DNA of 64,000 nt from Ruminococcus sp. (GCA_017525915.1 JAFXSC010000018.1:186001-250000), one strand, 5' to 3'. Shown: positions 9,854-18,820, numbered from the stretch's first letter. Program-made: numbers and translations. The notes: a model not told the origin generated them from the letters alone.

Positions 9854-10453
9854 ATGGCAGTACAGAAGGAACCAATTCTTAAAAAGTGCAGATATCTGGG
9901 CATCAGCCCCGCTGTTATGGGCGTTTCCAAGAAGGAGTCCATCCGTTTCAAGAACGCTAACAACAGAAAGAAGATCTCTGAATACGGACTCCAGCTTAAG
10001 GAAAAGCAGAAGCTGAAGTTCATCTACGGTGTACTCGAAAAGCAGTTCTATCACTACTTTGAGATCGCTGAGAAGATGGAAGGCAAGGCTGGTGATAACC
10101 TCATCACTTGTCTCGAGTCAAGACTCGACAGCGTTGTTTACAGAATGGGCCTTGCTCTCACAAGACGTGAGGCAAGACAGCTCGTTGTTCACAGCCACTA
10201 TACTGTAAACGGCAAGAAGGTAAATATTCCCTCCTACCGCGTAAAGGTCGGCGACGTTATCGCCCTCCGCGAAAAGGACAGGACCTCTGATAAGTTCAAG
10301 AATACCGTTGAGGAGACTAAGGACAGAGTAGTTCCTATGTGGCTCACAGCTAACAAGGACGACTTCTCTGCAACTGTAAACCGTATGCCCTCCGCTGAGG
10401 ACATCGATTACGAGGTTGCAACACACCTTATCGTCGAGCTTTATTCAAAGTAA
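9854..10453 (+). CDS. rpsD: 30S ribosomal protein S4
   Basis: S4 (199 aa) nucleates 30S assembly. It contains the S4 RNA-binding domain LESRLDSVVYRMGLA ... ARQLVVHSHYTVNGKKVNIPSY at about residues 90-150 and ends VATHLIVELYSK. The N-terminal zinc-binding cysteine cluster is absent, so this is the zinc-independent form. The 60-nt gap to rpoA is AT-rich. Confidence 0.97.
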   Translation: MAVQKEPILKKCRYLGISPAVMGVSKKESIRFKNANNRKKISEYGLQLKEKQKLKFIYGVLEKQFYHYFEIAEKMEGKAGDNLITCLESRLDSVVYRMGLALTRREARQLVVHSHYTVNGKKVNIPSYRVKVGDVIALREKDRTSDKFKNTVEETKDRVVPMWLTANKDDFSATVNRMPSAEDIDYEVATHLIVELYSK

Positions 10454-10513
10454 TAATTATTTTGTTTATACAAAGCTCATTCTCAATAGTAAATGTGAAA
10501 TAGGAGGGTTTTT

Positions 10514-11479
10514 ATGCTGGAAAAGATCAATAAGCCTGATATCGATATTGTCGAGCTTAAAAGTGACGGCAAATACGGCAAATTCGTTTTAGCACCGCTG
10601 GAGCGTGGATACGGAATCACTCTTGGAAACAGCCTCAGGCGTGTGCTGCTCTCCTCACTTCCGGGTGTGGCTGTAACATCCGTTAAGCTTCAGGGCAAGG
10701 ACGGTACGGTACACCACGAGTTATCAACGATTCCCGGCGTAAAAGAGGATGTTACCGAGATAATCCTCGCTATAAAGGGTCTTACCGCAAAGCTTTACGG
10801 CGAAGGCCCCAAGACTGTCTACATTGAGGCAGAGGGAGAATGCGAGATCACAGCAGGCGATATCAAGACCGATTCCGAGGTAAATATACTCGATCCCGGT
10901 ATGCACATCGCTACTCTCGGTAAGGACGCCAAGCTCTATATGGAGATCACCATTGACAGAGGCAGAGGCTATGTTTCCGCAGAAAGAAACAAGAAGCAGA
11001 TCAACCTCCCCGTTGATGTGATAGCCGTAGACAGCATCTATACTCCTGTTCTTAAGGTAAATTATACCGTTGAGGATACCCGTCTCGGACAGGTCACCGA
11101 CTACGACAAGCTTACAATGGAGGTATGGACCGACGGTACTATCTCCGCTAAGGAAGCTCTCTCTCAGGCGGCTAACCTGCTCGGCGAACACCTCAAGCTC
11201 TTTATCGACCTCTCTGAAGAGGCTGGTCTTGCTGAGGTTCTTGTTGAAAAGGACGAGAAGGGTAAGGAGAAGATCCTTGAGATGACCATTGAGGATCTTG
11301 ATCTATCGGTACGTTCCTTCAATTGTTTGAAGCGTGCCGGAATTAATACCGTGGACGACTTGATAAACAAGTCTGAGGAAGAAATGATGAAGGTTAGAAA
11401 CCTTGGTAAGAAATCCTTCGACGAGGTCAAGGAGAAGCTCCAGTCACTGGGCTTCGATCTCAGCTCTGAAGAAGAATAA
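10514..11479 (+). CDS. rpoA: RNA polymerase alpha subunit
   Basis: The alpha subunit (321 aa) dimerises to scaffold RNA polymerase. The N-terminal domain includes [31 protein letters not shown], and the C-terminal domain (about residues 245-315) carries the [19 protein letters not shown] helix-hairpin-helix that contacts UP elements and activators. An acidic linker joins them. AGGAGGG lies before the ATG; rplQ follows after 31 nt. Confidence 0.98.
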   Translation: MLEKINKPDIDIVELKSDGKYGKFVLAPLERGYGITLGNSLRRVLLSSLPGVAVTSVKLQGKDGTVHHELSTIPGVKEDVTEIILAIKGLTAKLYGEGPKTVYIEAEGECEITAGDIKTDSEVNILDPGMHIATLGKDAKLYMEITIDRGRGYVSAERNKKQINLPVDVIAVDSIYTPVLKVNYTVEDTRLGQVTDYDKLTMEVWTDGTISAKEALSQAANLLGEHLKLFIDLSEEAGLAEVLVEKDEKGKEKILEMTIEDLDLSVRSFNCLKRAGINTVDDLINKSEEEMMKVRNLGKKSFDEVKEKLQSLGFDLSSEEE

Positions 11480-11510
11480 TCCATACACTTATAAAAAGGA
11501 GTGAAATACA

Positions 11511-11852
11511 ATGCCGGGTACAAGAAAGCTGGGCAGAACAACCGACCACAGAAAGGCTATGCTCAGAGGCATGGTAACTTTCCTTCTTGAGAACGGTCAG
11601 ATCGAGACGACTGTTACAAGAGCAAAGGAAGTTCGCGCTGTTGCAGAAAAAATGATCACTATCGGTAAAAATGATGATCTGCACTCCAAGCGTCAGGTAT
11701 ATTCATACGTTACAAAGGAGTCAGTTGCTAAGAAGGTCTTTGACGAGATCGCTCCGAAGTATGCTGACAAGAACGGCGGTTACACACAGATCGTGAAGAT
11801 CGGACCCCGCCGCGGCGACGCTGCTGAAATGGCTATCATCAAGCTCGTTTGA
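11511..11852 (+). CDS. rplQ: 50S ribosomal protein L17
   Basis: L17 (113 aa, the short Firmicutes length) lies at the tunnel exit region. The motifs [38 protein letters not shown] and the final [17 protein letters not shown] are characteristic. Last gene of the ribosomal block, followed 15 nt later by a strong intrinsic terminator. Confidence 0.98.
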   Translation: MPGTRKLGRTTDHRKAMLRGMVTFLLENGQIETTVTRAKEVRAVAEKMITIGKNDDLHSKRQVYSYVTKESVAKKVFDEIAPKYADKNGGYTQIVKIGPRRGDAAEMAIIKLV

Positions 11853-11867
11853 TCGCAGATATGAAAA

Positions 11868-11896
11868 GACCCGTTCCGAATGGAACGGGCTTTTTT
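11868..11896 (+). terminator. Rho-independent terminator of the ribosomal operon
   Basis: A perfect 8-bp GC-rich stem (CCCGTTCC at 11870-11877, GGAACGGG at 11882-11889) with a GAAT loop is followed by CTTTTTTG. It ends the transcript running from the S10 genes through rplQ. Confidence 0.93.
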
Positions 11897-11923
11897 GTGC
11901 CTTAATAATGTCATTATTCTGCA

Positions 11924-11971
11924 GGGACGGCGTCCCATTAAAAAGCAGGGACGCACAGACCGTGCGCCCCT
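11924..11971 (-). terminator. Terminator of the rsmD-coaD operon, made of dispersed palindromes
   Basis: On the minus strand a stem formed by GGGCGCAC and GTGCGTCCC (plus-strand positions 11948-11956 and 11962-11969, one bulge) is followed by GCTTTTTA. It lies just after the stop of the coiled-coil gene. A second palindrome, GGGACGGCGTCCC at 11924-11936, lies beyond it. Both belong to the GC-rich palindrome family described in the findings. Confidence 0.72.
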
Positions 11972-11977
11972 TTCAGT

Positions 11978-12487
11978 TTACTTGATATTGATGTTCGACA
12001 TACCGCCGCCCATAGGATTAGCGTTATTGTTGGGAGTTCCTGTTGTAGTGGAAAGCTTTGTCTGGACCATCTTGAGGTTTTGGAGGTTGCGTGAATAGTG
12101 AGCCTCAGTGTCGGAGAGCATCTTCGATACAGACTCGGCAGCGTTCTTCTGGAGGTTCTTGGCAGCAGCCTGTGCCTTTGTGAGCATATCGACAGCCTTC
12201 TTCTTCGCCTCGGTAACGATAGCTTCGCGTGATACTATCTGAGCTGCACGCTCCTCAGCCTTGCGGATGATGGACTCTGCATTGAGCTTGGCTTCGTTGA
12301 GGATGCGCTGGCAGTCGAACTCTATCTTCTTGGCTTCCTTGAGCTCGTGAGGCATATTCAGACGGACGTCGTTGATAAGCTCACGCATACGCTCACCGTC
12401 GATTATCTTCTTGTGTGAAGCAAAGGGTACAGACGAAGCCTTGTCAAGGAGCTCGTCCATTTCTTCAAGTATCTCATCAATGCTCAT
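11978..12487 (-). CDS. Coiled-coil protein downstream of coaD
   Basis: A 169-residue soluble protein that is almost entirely predicted coiled coil (about residues 40-140, rich in Ala, Glu, Lys and Arg). It ends in a Thr/Asn/Gly/Met tail (TTTGTPNNNANPMGGG). There is no catalytic motif, signal peptide or membrane segment. It starts 6 nt after the coaD stop and is therefore the third gene of an rsmD-coaD operon. Similar coiled-coil proteins follow coaD in other Clostridia, sometimes annotated loosely as an ATPase; nothing in this sequence supports ATPase activity. Function unknown. Confidence 0.75.
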   Translation of the reverse strand: MSIDEILEEMDELLDKASSVPFASHKKIIDGERMRELINDVRLNMPHELKEAKKIEFDCQRILNEAKLNAESIIRKAEERAAQIVSREAIVTEAKKKAVDMLTKAQAAAKNLQKNAAESVSKMLSDTEAHYSRNLQNLKMVQTKLSTTTGTPNNNANPMGGGMSNINIK

Positions 12488-12493
12488 AATTAA

Positions 12494-12985
12494 TTACCTC
12501 TCTTTTATTAATCTTTGTTTTATATCATCAAGTATTGCTTCGGGAACAAAGTGACTTATATCGCCGCCGAAATAGGCTATCTGCTTGACTACGCTCGAAC
12601 TCAGGTACATATTCTCGGAAGCGGTAGTCAGGAACACTGTCTCCGCGCCGGAATAGAGTTTCTTGTTGGCAAGAGCCATCTGGAACTCGTACTCAAAGTC
12701 GCTGACGGCACGCAGACCCTTGACTATGGCGATAGCGCCGACATTGCGGACATAATCGGCAAGCAGACCGTCGAGCACATCTATGACCACATTGTCGAGG
12801 TCGCGGGTAACGGTCTGTATCATGAGCATACGCTCGGTAGCAGTGAAGCTCGGCTGACCTTTTCCGGCATTTCGGGAAATAAGGACGATGACCTTATCGA
12901 AAAGCTTTGAAGCACGGGTAATGATATCGAGATGTCCGAGTGTCACGGGATCGAAGCTTCCGGGGCAGACTGCTATTCTTCTCAT
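12494..12985 (-). CDS. coaD: Phosphopantetheine adenylyltransferase
   Basis: CoaD catalyses the penultimate step of coenzyme A synthesis: 4'-phosphopantetheine + ATP gives dephospho-CoA + PPi. The 163-residue protein has the nucleotidyltransferase motif PGSFDPVTLGHLDII at about residues 8-22 (TxGH form) and the C-terminal ISSSxVK-type motif, here YLSSSVVKQIA. It overlaps rsmD by 4 bp. The rsmD-coaD pairing is very common in Firmicutes. Confidence 0.97.
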   Translation of the reverse strand: MRRIAVCPGSFDPVTLGHLDIITRASKLFDKVIVLISRNAGKGQPSFTATERMLMIQTVTRDLDNVVIDVLDGLLADYVRNVGAIAIVKGLRAVSDFEYEFQMALANKKLYSGAETVFLTTASENMYLSSSVVKQIAYFGGDISHFVPEAILDDIKQRLIKER

Positions 12986-13545
12986 TCGTCTGGCACCTCC
13001 TCATCGGGTACAGGGCTGACAAATATGGTAACGTTGATCTTTCCGTAGTGGTAGGTTTTTCTGAGGACGAGCCCTTCGGGAGTTGCGGGGAGCTCAGCCT
13101 CGCGCTCATACTCACAGATGATGCATCCGCCCTGTCTGAGCTTTTTTGCAGCATAGGGGAGGAGAGCGGCGATGTGACCGTAGTGGTACGGGGGATCGAG
13201 GATTATCATGTCAAACTTCTGACCGGTCATTTTAATGAAGTCGTAGCTGTCGCGGTTTATGACCTCAGCATGGAGGGCAAGCCCTGTATTGCGGAGGTTC
13301 TCGTTGACGCAGTTGATAGAACGCGGAGAATTATCAACGAAAACAGCGCGTTTTGCGCCGCGGCTGAGAGCTTCAATACCCATCTGACCGCTTCCGGCGA
13401 AAAGATCAAGGACATAGGCGTCCTCAATATCGAACTGGACGGCTGAAAAGATGCCTTCCTTGACCTTGTCTGCGGTCGGGCGGACATCAAGTCCTTCCGG
13501 AGCAGTAAGGCGTCTTCCTCTGGCGATACCGGTGATAACTCTCAT
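12982..13545 (-). CDS. rsmD: 16S rRNA (guanine-966-N2)-methyltransferase
   Basis: RsmD methylates G966 of 16S rRNA. The 187-residue Rossmann methyltransferase shows VLDLFAGSGQMGIEALSRGA (SAM-binding motif I) and the catalytic LDPPYH motif. MRVITGIARGRRL at the N-terminus is typical, and the RPTADKVKEGIFS segment matches the family. The ATG at 13545 has a TAGGAGA ribosome binding site, and a sigma-A-like promoter lies about 70-95 nt upstream. Confidence 0.95.
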   Translation of the reverse strand: MRVITGIARGRRLTAPEGLDVRPTADKVKEGIFSAVQFDIEDAYVLDLFAGSGQMGIEALSRGAKRAVFVDNSPRSINCVNENLRNTGLALHAEVINRDSYDFIKMTGQKFDMIILDPPYHYGHIAALLPYAAKKLRQGGCIICEYEREAELPATPEGLVLRKTYHYGKINVTIFVSPVPDEEVPDE

Positions 13546-13611
13546 CTGCTGATTCTCCTAAAAGTTAATGGTGATGCACCTTCTGCGCGCGGCGCATAGT
13601 TACACACATAT

Positions 13612-13640
13612 ATTATAGCTGATTTCTTATAATTTGTCTA
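13612..13640 (-). promoter_or_regulatory. Sigma-A promoter of the rsmD operon
   Basis: On the minus strand TAGACA (13635-13640) and TATAAT (13612-13617) are separated by 17 nt. It is divergent from the response-regulator promoter. The 295-bp gap 13546-13840 contains only these two promoters and AT-rich sequence. Confidence 0.8.
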
Positions 13641-13773
13641 TATATTCCGTGAAGATATGCTGTTTTGCACAAATAGCCGGCTGACTTATGCAGAGTTTCA
13701 AGTTATTTTATCGCAGAAATTTGTTAATAATTCAGAAAAATTTAAATAATTCAGTTAAATTGTATAAATATCA

Positions 13774-13802
13774 TTGACATTTATTTAATTTTGCGGTATA
13801 AT
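13774..13802 (+). promoter_or_regulatory. Consensus sigma-A promoter of the two-component operon
   Basis: TTGACA (13774-13779), a 17-nt AT-rich spacer and TATAAT (13797-13802) form a perfect sigma-A promoter 39 nt before the response-regulator start. Confidence 0.92.
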
Positions 13803-13840
13803 AATATCAACATATTCTTCATTGAAAAGAGGGAATTATT

Positions 13841-14548
13841 ATGGCTATGGAAAAGAACCTGAAGGTCCTTATCGTTGACGACGACAAAAATATATGCGAC
13901 CTTCTCAGGCTTTATCTCGAAAAGGATGGTTACGGAGTCATTCTCTCCCATGACGGTGAGGAGGCTGTTGTAAAGTTCAACGCTCTCAAGCCTGATATGG
14001 TGCTTCTTGATATAATGCTCCCCGGCATCGACGGCTGGCAGGTATGCCGCGAGATCAGAAAAAAATCCAATGTTCCGATCATTATGATAACCGCAAAGGG
14101 CGAGACTATCGACAAGGTCATCGGCCTTGAACTCGGCGCCGATGACTACATAGTAAAACCCTTCGACGCCAAGGAAGTCATCGCGCGTATCAATGCCGTT
14201 ACACGCCGCGTGGGCACAGGCAATGCAGAGCCCGAGGCAAGAGAGGTACACTACGACAAGCTCACTGTCAATATGACAAGATATGAGCTTAAGGTTGCCG
14301 GAAAGGTCATAGATACTCCCCCGAAGGAGCTCGAGCTCCTGTTCTACCTTGCTTCAAATCCCAACAGGGTGTATACCCGTGACCAGCTTCTTGATGAGGT
14401 ATGGGGATTTGAATATTACGGCGATTCGCGTACCATTGATGTTCATATCAAGCGTCTCCGCGAGAAGCTCGAGGGAATTTCCGATAAATGGGCTCTCAAA
14501 ACTGTATGGGGTGTGGGTTATAAGTTCGAGGCTGAGGAGGAGGAATGA
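13841..14548 (+). CDS. OmpR/PhoB-family response regulator
   Basis: A 235-residue DNA-binding regulator. The receiver domain (about 7-122) has the acidic pocket VDDD at 12-15, the phospho-acceptor Asp57 in LLDIMLPG, Thr84 and Lys106. The C-terminal winged helix (about 140-230) has the family signature RTIDVHIKRLREKLE and ends KTVWGVGYKFE. The partner histidine kinase follows after a hairpin. The regulon cannot be read from sequence; a role in envelope stress is possible because an HtrA-like protease lies next, but that is inference. Confidence 0.95.
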   Translation: MAMEKNLKVLIVDDDKNICDLLRLYLEKDGYGVILSHDGEEAVVKFNALKPDMVLLDIMLPGIDGWQVCREIRKKSNVPIIMITAKGETIDKVIGLELGADDYIVKPFDAKEVIARINAVTRRVGTGNAEPEAREVHYDKLTVNMTRYELKVAGKVIDTPPKELELLFYLASNPNRVYTRDQLLDEVWGFEYYGDSRTIDVHIKRLREKLEGISDKWALKTVWGVGYKFEAEEEE

Positions 14549-14576
14549 TCCTCCGGAGCCATGCTATGTCATAACT

Positions 14577-14600
14577 GGGGGACTTCCGTCCCCCTTTTCT
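14577..14600 (+). terminator. Intercistronic terminator or attenuator between regulator and kinase
   Basis: A perfect 7-bp stem (GGGGGAC at 14577-14583, GTCCCCC at 14588-14594) with a TTCC loop is followed by TTTTCT. It lies between two genes of one pathway, so it probably lowers rather than abolishes kinase transcription. Confidence 0.75.
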
Positions 14601-14620
14601 ATCAGTGAGAGGTGGTTGAT

Positions 14621-16099
14621 TTGGAAAACAAGAAGGGCACTTACAGCCGGCTTTTCAGACAGACTTTCATAATACTCATAACTTCGCTCGTCTTCATCGG
14701 TGTAATAATCATCTCAATTGGCACGGGCATATACAGGAATGAAAAACTGAAGGAGCTTCAGGATACGGGCGACCTGTTCATAAGCTGCCTTAAAGAGGAA
14801 TACAAGAAGGACGGAAAGATAAACAGCGACAATGTGTATTCCCTCCATGCGGCTCTCCAGAAGGACCGCAAGATCGAGGTGTTCATATACGATACAGACG
14901 GAAAATGCCTCGTTTCGCCGAACGATTATGAGCTTGAGCTCGCGTCCGGCAAGTTCAACCTCGAAAGGGAGATAAAGGAAGCCAAGCCGCTCAGCGAGAG
15001 CATGATGAGCAAGCTCGAAAACAGCAGCTATCTGGCCCTTGACAAGAACGGCTATGCCAAGAATGAGCCGCGCCTTACCTATGGCAGAAGGATATTCCTC
15101 AAAACAAGCGAAAGCGGCGTTCCGGTGAGGATGTACGCCGTATTCTATGGGCTTACCAACAGCATAAACAGCTATACATGGAAGGTAGTGCTGTTTTATA
15201 TTCTCTTCTCGCTCATATCCCTTGCCGTGGCATTCTTCATTCTCCACAGGAGGATAAGCAAGCTCGAGGCTTATGAGAACGACTGCCTGAGGATAACCGG
15301 AAAGTACGCCAAGGGCGATTTCTCCGAGAAGCTCCCGACTGACATCGACGGCAACGTAAAGGAGATCGCAGAATATGTCAATGCGCTTGCGGACGATGTT
15401 GCGACCAACGAAAATACCAGCAAGACCTTCATCGCTAATGTCTCCCACGAGCTGAGAACACCGATAACTACGGTCGGCGGCTTCGTTGACGGCATTCTTG
15501 ACGGCACTATCCCCAAGGAAAAGCGCAAGGAGTATCTCATCATAGTTTCAAAGGAGATGCGCCGCCTTAAAATACTCATCAGCTCAATGCTGAATATGAC
15601 AAAGTTTGAGTCCGGTGCAATGACTCCGAATTTCAAGGAAGCAAACATCACCGACCTTGTAATACAGACCGTGCTCATGTTCGAGACCCGTATAGAGGAA
15701 AAGAACCTTGATGTATTCGGCCTCGACAGCACAAGGCTCGTTGTTAAAATAGATGTTGACCTCATGCAGCAGGTAATATACAACCTTGTCGAAAACGCCG
15801 TCAAGTTCGTAAACAATGACGGCTCGCTCACCTTCCGCTTTGACAAGACGGAGGAGTGGTACGAGATAGGCATAAAGAACACCGGAGAGGGTCTGAAGGA
15901 GGACGAGATACCGCAGGTCTTCGACAGATTCTACAAGACAGATTCCTCGCGCGGAAAGGACACTACCGGTCTCGGTCTCGGGCTTTCGATATCGCGCAAG
16001 ATAGTTCATCTTCACAAGGGACACATTGTCGTAAAGAGCGTTTACGGCGAATACACCGAGTTTATCATACAGCTCCCGATAGAAAAGAAGGGACAGTAA
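14621..16099 (+). CDS. Membrane sensor histidine kinase (HAMP)
   Basis: A 492-residue kinase predicted to phosphorylate the preceding regulator. Domain order: TM1 (about 14-36), an extracytoplasmic sensor region (about 37-185), TM2 (about 188-208), HAMP, HisKA with the phosphorylated His276 in SHELRTPITT, then HATPase with the N box NLVENAVKF and the G box GLGLGLSISRKI. The start chosen is TTG 14621 because GAGAGGTGG lies just before it. An in-frame GTG at 14612 would lie inside that ribosome binding site. The stimulus is unknown. Confidence 0.92.
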   Translation: MENKKGTYSRLFRQTFIILITSLVFIGVIIISIGTGIYRNEKLKELQDTGDLFISCLKEEYKKDGKINSDNVYSLHAALQKDRKIEVFIYDTDGKCLVSPNDYELELASGKFNLEREIKEAKPLSESMMSKLENSSYLALDKNGYAKNEPRLTYGRRIFLKTSESGVPVRMYAVFYGLTNSINSYTWKVVLFYILFSLISLAVAFFILHRRISKLEAYENDCLRITGKYAKGDFSEKLPTDIDGNVKEIAEYVNALADDVATNENTSKTFIANVSHELRTPITTVGGFVDGILDGTIPKEKRKEYLIIVSKEMRRLKILISSMLNMTKFESGAMTPNFKEANITDLVIQTVLMFETRIEEKNLDVFGLDSTRLVVKIDVDLMQQVIYNLVENAVKFVNNDGSLTFRFDKTEEWYEIGIKNTGEGLKEDEIPQVFDRFYKTDSSRGKDTTGLGLGLSISRKIVHLHKGHIVVKSVYGEYTEFIIQLPIEKKGQ

Positions 16100-16124
16100 C
16101 TTACGGCGGAAAACGCCGGACGCT

Positions 16125-16152
16125 TATGAACACCGGCTTTTCCGGCATTCAT
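16125..16152. other. Stem-loop between kinase and protease genes
   Basis: The spacer holds an imperfect inverted repeat (ATGAANNCCGG at 16125-16135 against CCGGNNTTCAT at 16142-16152) and no clear promoter. No U-tract follows it, so it may be a processing or stability element rather than a terminator. Confidence 0.4.
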
Positions 16153-16194
16153 ACCGGAAATAATGATAGAACAATCTGAACGGAAAGGAATTCT

Positions 16195-17586
16195 ATGGAC
16201 GAAAAGGATATTTATTCCGACAGCGGATATGTGCCGCTGCATGAAAAAGCTCCCGAAAGCACTGATGAAGTAACGCCTGCGGAGAGCACACCTGAGCCTC
16301 AGCCCGGTGACGAGCCTGTTAAGCCTGTATATGACGCATTCATGTATGAGCCGATAGGCTTCGACGAGCCTGCTGCTGCGGAGGAAGAAGAGACTTCCGG
16401 CAGGAAAAAGCGTAAAAAGAACAGTTCATCGGCTGCACTTTTGTTCACGCTGCTCATGCTCGTGTCTATCGCTATCGCTCTGTTTGGCATCGTTAAAGAC
16501 ATCGTCAACAGCAAGGAAGCGATCAACAAGATAAGCGCACAGCGCAATGTCGTTCTCTACCGGAAGTCCAAGCCTGCCGGTGCGAATGACCCCGACAATT
16601 TCGTTGACAGCAGCGGAAAGTATACTGTTGAAGGCGCTGCGGCAGCTGTCATAGACTCGATAGTTGAGATCTATACTTACAGCGACGCCGGACACAATAC
16701 CTTTGTCGGTTCCGGCTCGGGCATAGTTATCACAGAGGACGGCTACATCGTTACAAATGCTCATGTTTTGCAGTCGGACGGCTATCATACCGTCAAGACA
16801 AACGACGGCAGTGTGTACGATGCCAAGATAGTCGGCAGGGACATAAAGACCGATATCGCTGTTATCAAGGTCAGCGATGTCAAAATGAAGCCGGCAACGC
16901 TCGGCGATTCAGATGAGACTATCGTAGGCGAGCAGGTCATAGCGGTCGGCAATCCGGCAGGGCTTTCGTCAAGCGTTACCGATGGTATTGTTTCCCATGT
17001 CGGAAGAAAGGTGCGTGGTGACAGCAACAAGGGCTTCCAGATGGAGTGCATTCAGACCAACGCACAGATAAGTCCCGGCAATTCCGGCGGTGCGCTCGTG
17101 AATATGTACGGTCAGGTCATTGGCATAACCTCGTCGAAGCTCGTAAGCAGCACGCTTGAAGGTCTCGGCTTTGCGATAACCATAAATCAGGCACTCCCGA
17201 TAATAGAGGAGCTCATAAACAAGGGCTACGTTACAGGCCGCTTCCGCATAGGCATATCTCTGATGGATATGAACACCGATTCGCGCAGGCTTGCGGTTGA
17301 GAACAAGCTCGGATTCAAGATACCGGACGGCTTCAAGGGCGTATACATCGGGGAGATATTCGAGGACAGCGATATCAAAAACACCGACCTGAAGGTGGGG
17401 GATTTCATCACCGAGATTAACGGCAAGGCCGTCAGCTCCTACAATGAGCTGTACGACGCCATCAGCAGCCAGTATTCGGCAGGGGACACCGTTCCTGCGA
17501 CCTGCGCTCATCTTGAGAAGGACAGCGAACCGGTTTACTACCATATCAGATTCAAGCTCATAGAGGACAGATCGGGCAACTTCTGA
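16195..17586 (+). CDS. HtrA/DegP-like membrane serine protease with PDZ domain
   Basis: A 463-residue trypsin-fold protease anchored in the membrane for extracytoplasmic quality control. An acidic, Pro-rich cytosolic N-tail (1-75) is followed by one TM segment (about 81-101). The protease domain carries the triad His190 (TNAHVL), Asp220 (KTDIAVIKV) and Ser297 (PGNSGGALV). A C-terminal PDZ domain (about 350-450) contains LKVGDFITEINGKAV. The ATG has a GGAAAGGA ribosome binding site. It follows the two-component genes by 95 nt, the same context as many envelope-stress proteases. The TGA stop abuts the stop of the convergent gene with no spacer. Confidence 0.94.
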   Translation: MDEKDIYSDSGYVPLHEKAPESTDEVTPAESTPEPQPGDEPVKPVYDAFMYEPIGFDEPAAAEEEETSGRKKRKKNSSSAALLFTLLMLVSIAIALFGIVKDIVNSKEAINKISAQRNVVLYRKSKPAGANDPDNFVDSSGKYTVEGAAAAVIDSIVEIYTYSDAGHNTFVGSGSGIVITEDGYIVTNAHVLQSDGYHTVKTNDGSVYDAKIVGRDIKTDIAVIKVSDVKMKPATLGDSDETIVGEQVIAVGNPAGLSSSVTDGIVSHVGRKVRGDSNKGFQMECIQTNAQISPGNSGGALVNMYGQVIGITSSKLVSSTLEGLGFAITINQALPIIEELINKGYVTGRFRIGISLMDMNTDSRRLAVENKLGFKIPDGFKGVYIGEIFEDSDIKNTDLKVGDFITEINGKAVSSYNELYDAISSQYSAGDTVPATCAHLEKDSEPVYYHIRFKLIEDRSGNF

Positions 17587-17985
17587 TCAGTCCATTAGGT
17601 TTTTAGGACGTTTTGAATTTACGCCGCATACTCCTCCTGCCGCACCGGAAACGGTGAGCAGGAGGAGTTTCTTTATGCCGGCAGGCGAACCTGTGAGTAT
17701 CAGACCTGCGGCTGAAAACATGAGGTATATCAGCAAGCCGCAGATTGCGCCTTCGGCTATGCCTCTGCGGCGGCGGTACTTTCCGCCGAAAAATGCGCCT
17801 GCGAAGCTCCCGGCACAGCAGGCGGCAGCAGCGAGCATCGCGGACATGGTCATGTCATCGAAGAAGAAATAGTTTATTGCGGAGAGTAGTGCCGTGAGCG
17901 CGGCGGAAGCGAGAGTTCCAGCGAGGGCAGGTATCATCATGCCCGAAGTTCTTGCCGTCCACGGTGTTCTGTGCCGTCTGTGCAT
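17587..17985 (-). CDS. TIGR04086 family membrane protein
   Basis: A 132-residue, probably four-TM protein (hydrophobic stretches at about 16-38, 47-68, 77-98 and 105-123) with small-residue-rich helices (GTLASAALTALLSA, AAACCAGSFAGAFFGG). It resembles the TIGR04086 family, common near yajC in Firmicutes and of unknown function. The ATG at 17985 has AGGAGGG upstream. Its 3' end meets the htrA stop back to back (TGATCA), and its coding region holds an 11-bp inverted repeat near the C-terminus. Confidence 0.8.
   Translation of the reverse strand: MHRRHRTPWTARTSGMMIPALAGTLASAALTALLSAINYFFFDDMTMSAMLAAAACCAGSFAGAFFGGKYRRRRGIAEGAICGLLIYLMFSAAGLILTGSPAGIKKLLLLTVSGAAGGVCGVNSKRPKNLMD
17630..17668. terminator. 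Candidate terminator for htrA inside the convergent coding region
   Basis: A perfect 11-bp inverted repeat (ACTCCTCCTGC at 17630-17640, GCAGGAGGAGT at 17658-17668) with a 17-nt loop is followed on the plus strand by TTCTTTAT. It lies 44 nt after the htrA stop but inside the C-terminal codons of the minus-strand gene. Confidence 0.5.
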
Positions 17986-18097
17986 GATATCCCTCCTGTT
18001 CTGGTGTGTGATACAGTATATGCGGACATCTCAGGGATAATGCGGAAGCTTACTGGCTTTTGCACACGGAAGATATTACTTGTGTCCGGTGCTCCGG

Positions 18098-18126
18098 TTG
18101 ACAAAAACGGGCGGCTGTGGTATAAT
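18098..18126 (+). promoter_or_regulatory. Consensus sigma-A promoter of the YbjN-like gene
   Basis: TTGACA (18098-18103), 17-nt spacer, TATAAT (18121-18126), 37 nt before the ATG of the next gene. Both hexamers match the consensus exactly. Confidence 0.92.
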
Positions 18127-18163
18127 CAATCCATAATAATACAGTCCCACGGAGGAATTTATC

Positions 18164-18595
18164 ATGACTGATACTATAAAACAATTGGCGGAATTTCTTG
18201 AAAGACAGAATATCGACTACAACGCTCCCGACGACAGCGAAGAGGTGCTCTGGTTCTCGCTGAAGCTCCCGAACCACGAGGCTGCCGCTACTTTCTTTGT
18301 TCATTACAGTAATTCGACAGAGGTGCTCGTAATAATGGCGAGCCGCATGGTTAAATTCAGCTCGATCAACCACGACATCCTTTTGAGAATGAATGAATTC
18401 AACGCCGACCCTGCTGTTTTCGGCTGCAAGATGTTCATTGACCCGACAGGCGAGCTCACAGTCGGTTACAGCACATTTGTACGCGGTGATTTTCCGGCTC
18501 CGCAGATCATAGATCTCGTTGATATCGTTCTCGCATCGGCGGACAAATACTACCCGGTAATAACCTCAGCTCTCAGCAAAAAGGCTGATGAATGA
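18164..18595 (+). CDS. YbjN domain protein
   Basis: A 143-residue soluble alpha/beta protein resembling the YbjN / type III secretion chaperone-like fold: MTDTIKQLAEFLERQNIDYN, a strand-rich centre, and NEFNADPAVFGCKMFIDPTGELTVGYS. It is monocistronic with its own consensus promoter and GGAGG before the ATG. YbjN proteins are broadly distributed and poorly characterised; in enterobacteria they influence stress responses and motility. The assignment rests on overall pattern and is moderate. Confidence 0.65.
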   Translation: MTDTIKQLAEFLERQNIDYNAPDDSEEVLWFSLKLPNHEAAATFFVHYSNSTEVLVIMASRMVKFSSINHDILLRMNEFNADPAVFGCKMFIDPTGELTVGYSTFVRGDFPAPQIIDLVDIVLASADKYYPVITSALSKKADE

Positions 18596-18721
18596 CCGCT
18601 TCCGGATAATAGCAGGCGGATAATACAGATGGTATTAGTCTTGCTTGTGCAAATCGGAGAATTTTATTGACATTTCCTACAAATCAGCCTCCCGGCTCTT
18701 TAAATATCGTGTAAACTGTGA

Positions 18722-18727
18722 TAGAAT
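18722..18727 (+). promoter_or_regulatory. Possible -10 box upstream of the CAP-dockerin gene
   Basis: TAGAAT at 18722-18727 has TTTAAA 17 nt upstream (18699-18704). A TTGACA at 18667-18672 has no -10 at the right distance. This is a weak candidate for the CAP-dockerin promoter. Confidence 0.35.
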
Positions 18728-18820
18728 TATTATAGGAAATTATTGAACAGGATGAGATGCAGCAATGCTTATCCTGTGCGTATAATTCCGCATGATATTA
18801 ACAAGAGGGGAGGCACTGCT

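Noticed and set aside
14612..14620. GTG start for the histidine kinase
   Set aside because: The GTG is within the ribosome binding site of the TTG at 14621, and no other Shine-Dalgarno sequence precedes it.
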